Below are positions 54,185-64,000 of a stretch of 64,000 bases of DNA, piece after piece. The notes beneath the pieces were generated by a model. That model was given only the letters and a program-made list of their open reading frames with translations. It did not search any database and was not told the DNA's origin. Position 1 is the first letter of the stretch. Every line of letters starts with the position of its first letter. The DNA comes from Salvator merianae (taxonomy: Eukaryota; Chordata; Lepidosauria; Squamata; Teiidae). A program made the translations under genes and the position numbers. Location: the NCBI GenBank assembly GCA_003586115.2, contig QVOM02000025.1, positions 86,428,688 to 86,492,687 of the forward strand, in the 5' to 3' direction.

Positions 54185-54364
54185 GGCCTTTTCTGCACTT
54201 GGCCTTATTCTGGATTAAATTTAGGAATAGGGGCCTGCTATCTACATGCTAGTGCAGATTATGACAGACTGCACCTGGAGCCTTCCAAAGTCTGCACCAG
54301 CATGTGGATGCCAGGCCCCTATTCCAGGATATAATCTGGAATAAGGCCCAGTGCAGAAAGGCTC
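54185..54364. mobile_element. Family B short MITE, 180 bp
   Basis: It is the same length and layout as 2963-3142: GGCCTTTTCTGCACTTGG at the left, ATAATCTGGAATAAGGCCCA then GTGCAGAAAGGC at the right. Confidence 0.85.
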
Positions 54365-54889
54365 AGTTTACACACATAATTTTTCCTTGAAAAATGGCTA
54401 CAGCCAGCAATCAAACTGAACTAAAATTACCTCCAATTTCTAAAGCAAGCCTGATTATATGACACTTTCTCTTTCCCTCCTAAACCAAACTGTCAACTGT
54501 TACATTTCTGCAGAACAGAGACTGTGAACTTTTGTCCTTGTTCAGCTTGTATATACAGAACTAATAAGACAAGCAGAGAACAATACCAATCATAAACGTA
54601 GCAGAGTAGAATAGGTCTCATTGCTTTACAACATTACAATATGCTTTCAAAGATTTCTGTTCACTTCTCTGTGGTCCAAACTGAAGTTAGTTCGTAGCAC
54701 AGAGATTTCCTGCCAGTGGAAACTGCTTAGCACACAAGTACCAAAGTTGTCAAAGAAGTTGGAGGAATTTTGACAGGGAGTTGGAGTGAACTCTGGGTTC
54801 TGGGCCCTTTACGTGAAGACAGATTTGAACCCTGCCTCTCTGCTCAACTCCCAGCTGAGCCAAATCTGTAAAGTGTGCTGACTTTCTCC
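54365..54889. other. Unassigned sequence
   Basis: Nothing recognised. Confidence 0.4.
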
Positions 54890-55230
54890 TCAGGTTGTAG
54901 ATAGGTACTGAACTGGTTTGTTTTTGAACTGATTCATATCAAACAGGAGTGTTTGTTAGTTTTGGGTTCAAACTTAACAGACTATCTGTTTGAAGAGGCA
55001 GTTCAAAAATGAATGGAACAAATGGGAGTTGAGCAAACCGTTTTATTCACCAGGTTCAAATGCTGTTCAATTGCTATTTGCATTGAACAAGGAGTGTTTA
55101 AAAGATTCAGGCTCAAACCGAACAGACTATCCATTTGAAAAGACAGTTCAAAAACTATCCAAAAGAAGGAGTGTTTGGTTTGATTTGAGGTGAATAGTCA
55201 GCTTTAAGTTTGTGCAAATCTCTACCAAGC
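54890..55230. repeat. GAACC-rich dispersed repeat (family G)
   Basis: AACAGACTATCTGTTTGAAG and AACAGACTATCCATTTGAAA are repeated about 150 bases apart, so this copy carries a partial internal duplication. Confidence 0.5.
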
Positions 55231-55287
55231 TGTGGGTTTCCTGACCCATCTGGAAGGGTCCCAGTTCTTCCACAGGATACCTGAGAT

Positions 55288-55488
55288 CAGCGGTGGTGCA
55301 TGCCTTTAAAAGCGGGTGTTCGCTCCCACGCCATCGCCATTCGTGGGGCCACCGAGACTCCGTAGTGGCGCAGCAGGTCACCTAGCAGGTCGCAGCAACC
55401 TGCTGCGTCACTACGGAGGCTTGGTGGCCCCGCGAACGGCGATGGCGCGGGAGCGAACACCCGCTTTTAAAGGCACGCACCGCTGCTG
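55288..55488. mobile_element. Palindromic hAT MITE, family C copy 7
   Basis: 201 bp, starts CAGCGGTGGTGC and ends GCACCGCTGCTG, perfect 8-bp duplications CCTGAGAT (55280-55287, 55489-55496). CpG is well kept, so this may be one of the youngest copies. Confidence 0.93.
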
Positions 55489-55496
55489 CCTGAGAT

Positions 55497-56498
55497 CCCT
55501 AAGCATGACCAGCCACAGCTGTTTTAAATTAAAAACCTCCAGAACTGGTAGCAATCTCCCTTTACCCCCACTATTTATTTGTAAAAGATAGGAAGGTTTA
55601 GGTTTTGGGCTTCAGTAGGACAGCAGTGATCCTAAGTTGTGGCCAAATTAATTCCCACCATGGCTTATTGATATTACTGATCATTTGACCAGAAGAGGAA
55701 AGAGGATTGGACCAATTAATTTCCTTTAGAGGCAGTAGGGTAGGGAAATTAATTTAAAAGTGATGGGCTTTTCCAGCTGCACCACTGCTGAACATTTCCT
55801 GACACCAGTCACACTGGTAGCTCTGGTCTCACTTGAGGTTCCCCTGTGCAGCTGAAGTTCCCTTTGGCTGATGGTATTTCTGCCTCCTCTCTTCACCTCC
55901 AACAAACCCTCATTCTTCCTTGCTACATGGTGTAGAAAGCCTTTTGCTCTGACATTTAATGTAACCTTTTTTTCCTGGAGCCTGCAAAAATACCGTTGTC
56001 TTGCTGTTTTCTCCCAACCAGTCCACACAGCCTGATGCATTTTGCCTTGCAGTTATTATTACCTCGTCCAAGAGACGTTTGCCATTTGTGTTGCAGCATT
56101 TGTGTTGCAGATTTTGCCTTGCCATTGAAGTTTTGGTCCTGTAATTGACCAGGTCTATGGACCTTGTAATAAAATTGATTTCTTGTTATTATTAAGTCTG
56201 AGTAGTGGAGCCCTTCCCTCGAGCTCAGCTCTATAACTATCTGTAAAACCAAACCTTGTGTTTAAAAATAACTTGCAAACATCTGAACTCATGTACACAT
56301 GATTACCTTGACTCTGATCCCAAAGTTAGAAACCCCCAAAGCAAGCAAGAAACAGTTGTGACCTGTAGAACAAGACAAAAATAGGAAACAGTGATTTCCA
56401 TTTCCGGGTTTTGAGGCACAAGAGGTGGAAATGGAATTGGGGAAGATGGAAAAATGGATTCCTATGATGCACAGGTAATTTGTGATAGAAAAGTCTAT
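55497..56498. other. Unassigned sequence
   Basis: I recognise no repeat or exon. Overlapping minus-strand frames at 55726-56252 have no domain features. Confidence 0.4.
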
Positions 56499-57011
56499 GG
56501 CCTTTTCCGTACTAACCTTTCTGTGGTTGGAATCAGTGGGTCTGGAACAGCTAGGCCCACTGAGTCCAACCATGGAAAGGTGTAGTCTGGAATAGCACTG
56601 TCTGACAATGGTGCCGGTCAGACCAACCCACACAGCAACCCTGAAGCTCAAACAAGCTTCAAGGTAGGACTCCCAAACCTATGAGGGCTACGAACAAATG
56701 TTTCTAGCTTCAGAGCCTCTGGGGGTTGCGTTACAGTGATGCACCGTGGCATGCCACTGAAATGCATCCCCCAGTAGTCCAGATCATAGGACACATGCCT
56801 TCTGCATGTCTCCTGTGTTCTGGATCAGAGCCCTTTGGTATGTCAGTAGATTCAATTAAATAGATCTACTGGGAATATCAATCAGGCCCTCCCTAATCTG
56901 GATCATGCTCCATCAAATGCAGGTGGAGTGGAGGAATGTGTGGATCTATGAGGTCCAGATCAGCACTACAGAGCCCTTAGCTCTGGATTAAGGGTCTGTG
57001 CAGAAAGAGCC
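56499..57011. mobile_element. Family B long-form TIR element
   Basis: Left end GGCCTTTTCCGTACTAACC; right end GGGTCTGTGCAGAAAGAGCC. It shares GGATTAAGGGTC near the right end with 3634-3987. Confidence 0.72.
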
Positions 57012-57173
57012 AATGTAGCAGGGAGAGAACAATAATAAATACAATGATTGTCTAAGCCGATAAAAGATCAGCTAGGGTGTGTGGTGTCTGCAAGGCTCTG
57101 CACAGGTTGTGGACACCGCACGCCCCATCCTGTGAAAGTGGCAATCTTGGTGCAAGACAGGAGAATTAACTCT

Positions 57174-57670
57174 GGGCCTGTTTACACTTAGCAAGAGGAA
57201 TGTTCCTGTCCACTCGCTAGGCAGGTGCTTTTGCACTCACAAATGGAATCACCAGTCCTGAATTACACCGAAGCCCACCTGATGCTCACCTGAAGCTAGG
57301 TAAAGCTGATGCAGTAGTTTGAAGTCCCGAATCCAACTTGCATGATGAGTTGCAGATCAGGGGAGCTCTGTTCACACTACTTCTGGGTTTGAATTGGTGG
57401 CGGGGACGGGCCCACTTCGCAAACAGCCCTCTCTCTTTGAATTCCTAGCTCTATGGTTCGAATTACTTGCTCTATCTTTACATTCGTGCCTCTATGATTC
57501 CTGACATCACTTCCTGCCTAGTGCATTCCCATTCGCACTGCTCCCTCTGCTGGTCAGCTTGCAGTCTTTTCCTTTGCTGACAAGTGTGAAAGGTACCTAG
57601 GGGACTCTAGTTTGACCAGCCTGAAGCCTGCTAATTAGAACATTCTCCTCAGGTAAGTGCAAAAATGCTC
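57174..57670. mobile_element. Family D TIR element
   Basis: Left end GGGCCTGTTTACACTTAGC; right end CAGGTAAGTGCAAAAATGCTC. It shares CTGATGCTCACCTGAAGC and the CTGCTCCCTCTGCTGGTCAG word. Confidence 0.8.
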
Positions 57671-58659
57671 TCTGAGGTTGCCTCCTTTGGAGAAGCCAGC
57701 ATGGTTTTGGATCAACACCTTGTCTCCATGCCAACTGTTCACCTTAAGAACAGAATCTTGTATATGATAAGCAGCTTGACTTCCATGGCTACTTCCTGTC
57801 CCTGGCCGGGGTGGCAAGCCAAAATATCCATCTCTTCATATAGAATTCAAGATGAAGAGACATTCCAGGGAGTGAGGAAGCCAGCTCACCTTGAAGTCTA
57901 CCCCATCTAACCCAAACCACTTCACTTTGATGGCACCCAGGTGAAATAACCATCTTGGCCCAACATCTCCCACAAGTCAAGGTTAGAAGGTTCTTACAAA
58001 GGGAACTGATTTTTTTTTTGGTAACTTTGTAAGTTTTTAACAGTACAAAAGCATAATGTAGATATTATCATGATTGGCAGTTCTTAATCCAGGGCTGCCC
58101 ACTGAGATTCTTTTGATCTTGCTCCCATTCATCTAGAATTGAAAAGATCTTTTGAGTTTCTAGAATTGATCTCAATTGTCATAAGAACACAGCTTTTAAG
58201 GTAACCTCATCACAGCCATAATGTTCTACTCTCAATCAGGGAGCATCACATATAATAAATGTTAGTCCAAATTTTGTAGATTTTTTACTCAAGAATCCCC
58301 TGCTGTTCCTTCCCATTTGGTTCATCAATGTCTATTGTCTTGCTCTTAGACATTTCTCCTTTTTCCCATTCTCTCACATTCTGAGTTATAAACCCAATAC
58401 TTTTAGCTTCAGCAGCCTGATGCTCTCAAACTTTTGTTAAGAAAACTATAATTCCCATCAGTTCTTGTTGGAGCTGTTGGGAACTGTAGTCCAAAATATC
58501 CAGAAAGCACCAGAAATGACAGATATTAATCCAAGGAAAGGACTGATACACTGAATTTTCAGATTTTATACGAGATTATCATAGGAAAGTAATTGCACAT
58601 TTTCTGCCGGACAGCTGTTAATTGTGGAGATACTAGCGTCTGGATTTGTTTATTTTATT
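57671..58659. other. Unassigned; inverted ACTAYAATTCCC pair at 58444-58492
   Basis: AACTATAATTCCCAT (58444-58458) and TTGGGAACTGTAGTCC (58477-58492) are inverted copies of an ACTACAATTCCC-like word, a frequent end motif in amniote repeats. The rest is unrecognised. Confidence 0.4.
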
Positions 58660-58815
58660 TATACTCTTGCAGGGGTAGAGCAACTGCCTGGAAAGCAAAG
58701 CATTCCATGTTTTCCATGGAAGAAGAAACAGCAAACCATGTTTGCAAGAAAACTGCAAGAATGTGTCCATGGAATCCTGACAAATTGGCACCAAATCAGT
58801 GGTCCCTAAGAGCAA
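58660..58815 (+). mobile_element. Decayed tRNA-derived SINE
   Basis: GGGGTAGAGCAACTGCCTGGAAAGCAAAG, AAACAGCAAACCA and CATGGAATCCTGACA follow the SINE body order with many changes. Confidence 0.6.
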
Positions 58816-59059
58816 CAAAAATATACATTTTTTTCTCTCATATATATTCTCTCCTTCTTCTGAAGATCTCAGGGTAGATACTGTATAATAGTGAACATCT
58901 GTGACTGAAGGATAGGGTTGTAGGAGTTCTCCAAGCTGAATCTTCTCTCTACAAATGTTTGACCATCAGACTAGGTAGCATCTTCTTTCAGAAACACACT
59001 GATGATGCTATCTAGCCTAGCGGTGAAATGACTGCAGGAAGGGGATCTGGCTTTGAAAA

Positions 59060-59270
59060 CTCTTATGATGCAAATCTCAAGGTAGCAAACATAATTTCCT
59101 CCCCTTCATGTAATTTCCACAATAGCGCAATAAACCTGAGAAGTAGGTTAGGCTGAGAAAGGTGGAGTGTGGCCACAGTGCTTCTATGGCTAAATGGGCG
59201 TTCAAACCTATGAACCTCTAGATCCAAGTCCAACACTCTAACTACTACACTACATTTGATCTCTTGTTGA
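59060..59270 (-). mobile_element. L2-like or related LINE/SINE scrap
   Basis: GAAGTAGGTTAGGCTGAGAA, TTCAAACCTATGAACC and CAACACTCTAACTACTACAC are typical of an amniote L2-linked repeat. Confidence 0.6.
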
Positions 59271-59429
59271 CAGAACAATGTACATCAGATGCAAAGCAGC
59301 CTGGGATGATTGGAGCTGTAATCGGAACAACAGGGGAACTATCCTTGGCCCAGGTTTAGGTGTTGTCGCACCATCATACCACCAACGTAGAAAATGCAGT
59401 TGTCACACATGCTTACACACACAGAGATG

Positions 59430-60005
59430 CACACGTAAGTGACCTGATTGAAGTATATAAATTCATGCATGGTGGGGAAAAGGTGGCTAGAGATATATTC
59501 TTTTCTCTATCACACAGTACTAGGACCAAGGGCACTCTACAAAGCTGATGAGCAGGAGAGTTAGGATTGACAAAGGGAAGTATTTTTTCACTCAGAGGGT
59601 CATCGGTCTATGGAATTTACTATCAAAAGAGGTGGTGACAGCAACCAGCCTGGATGGCTTTAATAATAAATTCATGGTGGTCAGGTGTATCAATGGCTTC
59701 TAAAATAGATGCCCAGGTACTACCTCCATGTTGAAGAGCCAGGCAGGATGCCTCCAAAGGCCATTTGCAGGGAGTCAAGAGCAGGTGATGGTTTGACCTT
59801 TACATTCAGAAGGAATTGGTGGGCCACTGTATGAGACACGATGCTGGACTGTTTTTAGTATGTACATTTTACATTCTTTTTTTATCGTTGCACCCTGCAC
59901 TGAGACCTTTGGGTATAGACAAGGATAAAAATGCAAATAAATAAATAAATAATAAACAGATGGGTTGTGGCCTGATCCAGCAGGGATCCTCTTATGTTCT
60001 TATAT
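59430..60005 (+). mobile_element. CR1/L2-type LINE, ORF2 tail and 3' UTR, interrupted
   Basis: It matches 23470-24334 (ACACAGTACTAGGACCAAGG, AGAGGTGGTGACAGCAACC, GATCCAGCAGGGATCCTC). At about 59850-59958 a second short repeat ending (AAAT)n breaks the 3' UTR between ATGCTGGACT and ATGGGTTGTGG. Confidence 0.8.
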
Positions 60006-60300
60006 GAGCTAAATATAACAGACACAAAGCACAGAAGGAATGCTATGCTGGATTGGACCAGTGGAGTATCTAGTCCAGCAGCTTATCCCTATAGTGGCCA
60101 ACCAGCTCCATATGGAAACCCAAAAGTAGGAGGTAAGTACATAGCTCACCCTCTTGACAGTCTCCTCTATTAACAGAAGAAGCCGCACTGCCATCAGGGT
60201 GGTAGCCACTGGTAACCCTGCCTTCCCTGTCCTCCATGAATGTAGCAACTGCATGACTTGGTGCAAAGTCATCCTAGCCACTGTCACAGGTTGCTGGCAG
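60006..60300 (-). mobile_element. CR1/L2-type LINE 3' UTR, minus strand
   Basis: GCTGGATTGGACCAGTGGAG and AGTCCAGCAGCTTATCC are the complement of the 3' UTR seen at 24270-24320. Confidence 0.6.
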
Positions 60301-61679
60301 AACTTTCTAGTCCTAACATGCTCACGTGAACTTCATTGACTTCACTTGAAGCCCTCTGTGCTTCACCGAATCTCCCTTTTCTCTGACTAGAAATGGGTCA
60401 GATTAAAGGGAGATTTACTGGCTTATGGAGGGCTCAGATAAAGCTGACAAACCAGAGTGCATCTAGATGAGGATCTTCTGAAGTGCTGATGGACTGGATC
60501 CACTGCTGATAGAAAGAGAGGGAGAGAACAAAATGCTTTTCAAGAATGCATGGAGGAGCCATAAGATTATATTTCTAATAGAAAACTGAGTCTTTTTTTA
60601 AAAGTGTCATTCTTGAACAGATTATATAAAATGGCTCTTTGGTGGATGTACTGAAATTCTGCTACATAGATTTTTAAAAGACCCCGCACAACAGCAGTGC
60701 TGACTTACAGAAGGGTTCTGTAACTAAGTGTGGATATGCCATGTGGCCTCTGGATGTCACTCCAGCACAAGTGATCATGCAGTCACTCCAGTTCATGCCA
60801 AAGTTAAGCATATGCAAATCCCCTTTAGGTGGACTGTTGTAAAATGATCGTTTATAGCCTGCCAGGAAACTTTGCGATAGCCAGCATGACAAATCCAGTG
60901 ACTTGCAACATATACGGCTGTGCTGTGTGGGCTTATTTTGCCACCACACAGCTAAAGAGTCATCTAAAAAAAAATGGCCTTAATACCATGAAGTTCTACG
61001 CAGTGGTGGGTAACATATTTTAATGCAGAGTCACAGATCTGAACCATAGCTGTCTCTTGCCTAAGAAAAGAAAGAATCTTTGATTTTTACTGTACTGAGT
61101 AAAAGCTGACTGGAGTGGGTTTTTTTTGGGGGGGGGGGTTAAAAAAGAAAGGGAAACCATGGAGGATGGGACATATTTAATCTTCTAAGTATGTACCAAG
61201 ATTAAGTAGGGGGGAAATTATTTTCATGCTCTCCCATCAGTGGTTCTCGTGCCACCACCGTCCAACTGGGGATATGAGGCTCCACATGAGTGCATGCACT
61301 GGGTTTTATATTTTGTACTGAGGTCAGACAAAACACTGCCTTGAAACATCCTACATGCTCCATTAGAACAGTTGGGCGTTCTGATGGAACGTTCAAGAAG
61401 AGTTCCAGCCACAAGGAACAAGGGGGGATGGAGAAATTCCAGTTTCCCTCTTTCCAAAGGGGACTCCTAGAGATCTTGAAGCAGACTGAACGTTAGGGTA
61501 GGACAGCTATCTCCTCCTTCCCAGTCTATAAAACAATTGGAAAATCAGGGGATTTGGGATGAATTTTAAAACCAACCACAAAAATAAAAGGAGGAAAGGA
61601 AGGAAAGTATTTTTGTGGCTGCTTTTAAATGGTCATAAAACAGCTCTAGGAACATTTGGAATTTTCTGATTTGGAATGG
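60301..61679. other. Unassigned sequence
   Basis: A T/G homopolymer run is at about 61120-61138. No exon was recognised. Confidence 0.4.
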
Positions 61680-61922
61680 GCCAGTTTTGTTCTCCACTGG
61701 CTACTAGAATTGATACCTAGGTACCAACTCCAAGTTGGAGAAACAGGCAGAATACCTCTAAAAGCCATGTGAAGGAAGTTGAATGCAAGTGAGGGTTTCA
61801 CTCTCAGCTTCTGCTTGAGCTGCCCAGAAGCCACTGGTGGGTGGGCCATTGTGTGAGACAGGATGCTGGACTAAATAGGCTGTGGCCTGATCCAGCAGGA
61901 CTCCTCTTATGTTCTTATGTAA
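61680..61922 (+). mobile_element. CR1/L2-type LINE 3' UTR
   Basis: GGATGCTGGACTAAATAGGC, CTGATCCAGCAGGACTCC and TTATGTTCTTATG end the copy. Confidence 0.75.
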
Positions 61923-61974
61923 ATGGATGAAGAGTTTTGGTCTGATACATTCCTACATTGCTCTCAATTTAAGG

Positions 61975-62115
61975 ATGTGCTGAACTTTGGGGGGGGGGAG
62001 GGTTGAACAGTTCCATTTTGAACCAACCCCCCCTGCCAGTTCTAGGCCTCTGTTTGAATTCGAACCAAACCAATGAGGGTTCAAATAGCCCCCAATGAAC
62101 CATCCCAGTTTGATC
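61975..62115. repeat. GAACC-rich dispersed repeat (family G)
   Basis: TTTGAACCAACC, TTTGAATTCGAACC and GGTTCAAATAG words as in other family G copies. Confidence 0.4.
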
Positions 62116-62199
62116 CAATTGAGTTCTACATGGAACAGGTACAGCAGTATCTTTCTCTTTTTGAAAAGCTTAAAAAATAATTGTAAAGGAATGAACTGG

Positions 62200-62576
62200 T
62201 TTCAACTACACTGTGAGATCTGGAAGAACCTGGAAATGGACTTCCAGCACTCACAGTGCTAGTGCTGGCTGGCCCACCATGACAGCGGCCAGAGAAATGT
62301 CTGGCCACTGCCATGGTGACCGGGGCCGTGGCAACCAACTGCGCAGTCATGCTGCACAGCATTCACACCAGTCCAGCTGCTCCCAGTCCAGATGTAGAGC
62401 ACAGTTTTATCCTCCACATCCAGTGGGGATTGGGAGCAGCTGTAGCCACCACCAATCACTTGGGTTTCCAAGAAATGTGGATGCACTTCGATAGTGAAAA
62501 GTGTGTACTGTGGAGACTGATCCACCATGGAATGTTTGCAACCAAACATTCCACAGTGGAAAGTATGAAAAGGCCC
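62200..62576 (-). mobile_element. Family A TIR element, reverse orientation
   Basis: Right end GTGGAAAGTATGAAAAGGCCC, with GGAATGTTTGCAACCAAACATTCC as the late hairpin. The left end is approximate. Confidence 0.7.
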
Positions 62577-63689
62577 TTAGTTTCCTTTTCTTCTCCATTC
62601 CCTCCAGGCAAGACTATTGCTTTACAGTCTGTGAGATGACAGATGGGAGGCACCAGTGCTGGGAGTTTGATGGGAGGCATTCACCAAGTTCCTTTCTCTC
62701 TTCCTCCTCTCACAGGCAAGATGGTTGCTTTACAGCCTGCATGGTGAGAGAGGCCATTTAACTGGCGGAAGTCTTACTGAGGCCTGCCTGGGGTTGGCTA
62801 AGATGCTCCATTGCCCCCACGGGGCTACCTCACAAGAAGCCCCTGTGCTTGTGTACAGCCTCCCTGTGCAGGCACAACAACACCTCAAGATGATTGTGGT
62901 TCATTTTGTTTCAGCAAGGGGAGGGGCTGTCAGTGTGGGAGGTAGTAGCTTAGGTGCCACTCCTCACCCACTGATCTTTAAGTGCCTTTGATGCCTCCCC
63001 TGAGGTGCTAGCAACGTCCCCCAGATACTTCAGTGAGGGGGGGAGTTAGGATTGTCCACCTTGGGGGCCCGTCAAAGGCATTGTGGTCATGAAGCAGAGA
63101 TGCAGTCAATTAGATGCATTGTAGAGCAGCAGCCCACAGTCTGTGAGTGCTGGGATAGAGTGCTAGACAGGATGAAATTCTGATTGAAAATCTCTCATTG
63201 ATCTCCTCAAGCTCCGTTTTGACCTATTGTGATTCATAGAAATTAAATGTACTTGCTCCATTCACTGTCACCACTTCCTATTTCTCAGGCTGCTGTGCAG
63301 TCCAGAGTGGCCGAGGTCACACACCAGACTTGCACATGATTTAATTGTGCAGGTGAGGTACTGGTAATTCCAGCAAAGTGAGATCATTGCATCTGTGCAA
63401 TGACATCATGCACAAGCCAGGCATGGCCCATAGAGTGGAAAACAGTAAGCAGCGACAGAGCAAGAAGCAGGTGCATTCAGCACTTGATTTACCTGCCCCT
63501 TCGCTTGCCATTGACATCAAAGAAGGCCAGGCTTGTATAATGAAGTACCTAACAGTTCCAGCCCTCTTTGGGTTGTTCGTTAGGAACGAATCACTGTTCA
63601 ACACCAGCTTGCTCCACAGAAGTGTTCCATAGGCCATTGCTGAAAATACGTCTTTGTTTCATTTAAATTGGACCTGAAAAATAAGCCAG
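62577..63689. other. Unassigned sequence
   Basis: TTTACAGTCTG and TTTACAGCCTG segments at 62620 and 62727 suggest a partial duplication of about 110 bases. Nothing else was recognised. Confidence 0.4.
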
Positions 63690-64000
63690 GGGCCTGTTTA
63701 CTCTTTCAAGCATAAAAATATACCATTCTATGCTGGAACAGACCCCGCAGCATGGTGGCCATCTGCACTGCAAGGGCCGGAATAGCCTGGAACTGGCTTC
63801 CAGTACTCACAGTGCGAATGCTGGGCTGCCCACCATGGCAGTGGCTGTAGAAATGTCCAGCCATCGCCATAGCAACTGGGGACATGGCACATGACTATGC
63901 AGCTGCAGCTGCACTGCAGCACAGCCTGTAGTGTCTGCACCTGGAATTAGGCGAAAACATTGCTGACTGGGAACAGGCCAGCTGCTCCCATCCAGCTGTG
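63690..64000 (-). mobile_element. Family A TIR element, cut by the window end
   Basis: Left end GGGCCTGTTTACTCTTTCAAG. The interior runs in reverse family order to the window edge. Confidence 0.75.

Noticed and set aside
1..64000. CRISPR arrays, bacterial operons or ribosome binding sites
   Set aside because: Repeat content, base composition and lack of dense coding show vertebrate nuclear DNA; the regular repeats are microsatellites and transposons.

Overview
This window looks like intergenic DNA from a vertebrate, most likely a squamate reptile. The inference rests on the repeat mix: L1, CR1 and L2-like LINE fragments, tRNA-derived SINEs, a decayed Ty3/gypsy element, long microsatellites and very many small terminal-inverted-repeat DNA transposons. 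I recognise no host protein-coding exon, rRNA or functional tRNA. Nearly all short open frames outside 26.5-33.8 kb are chance frames or lie inside repeats.

The centrepiece is one nearly complete endogenous retrovirus on the + strand (26518-33819). It has two LTRs of about 350 bp, a primer-binding site of the tRNA-Trp type, and gag, a dUTPase-protease frame, pol and env in that order, with a polypurine tract before the 3' LTR. It is class II (betaretrovirus-like): two CCHC knuckles in Gag, a dUTPase-like domain ahead of protease, YMDD in RT and a DD35E integrase. pro, pol and env are open from end to end; gag carries a stop at codon 23 and a one-base shift of frame. The gag-pro junction keeps a slippery heptamer and a candidate H-type pseudoknot. 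A splice donor lies just before the gag ATG and a strong acceptor with branch point lies before env. The LTRs differ at 6 of about 348 positions plus two small indels, so the insertion is fairly recent.

The two flanks (1-26.5 kb and 33.8-64 kb) are mosaics of repeats. One set of non-autonomous elements (called A, B, D, E and F here) shares outer ends of the type GGSCCTKTTYGCACTT but differs inside, as if one transposase moved several families. A second set (C) has seven palindromic elements (six of 192-206 bp and one shortened to 87 bp) starting CAGYGG, with 8-bp target duplications, which marks them as hAT MITEs. A GC-rich hAT-type element with a perfect 8-bp duplication is at 11837-12152. 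Nested insertions at 13.5-14.4, 23.5-24.3 and 46.1-46.6 kb give relative ages. Smaller items are a U2 snRNA-derived fragment near 15.1 kb, SINE dimers with the same junction at two loci, an L1 ORF2 tail at 17.4-18.0 kb and a Ty3/gypsy integrase relic at 50.1-51.1 kb.

Family names for repeats are by eye; no database search was possible. Boundaries marked approximate may be off by tens of bases.
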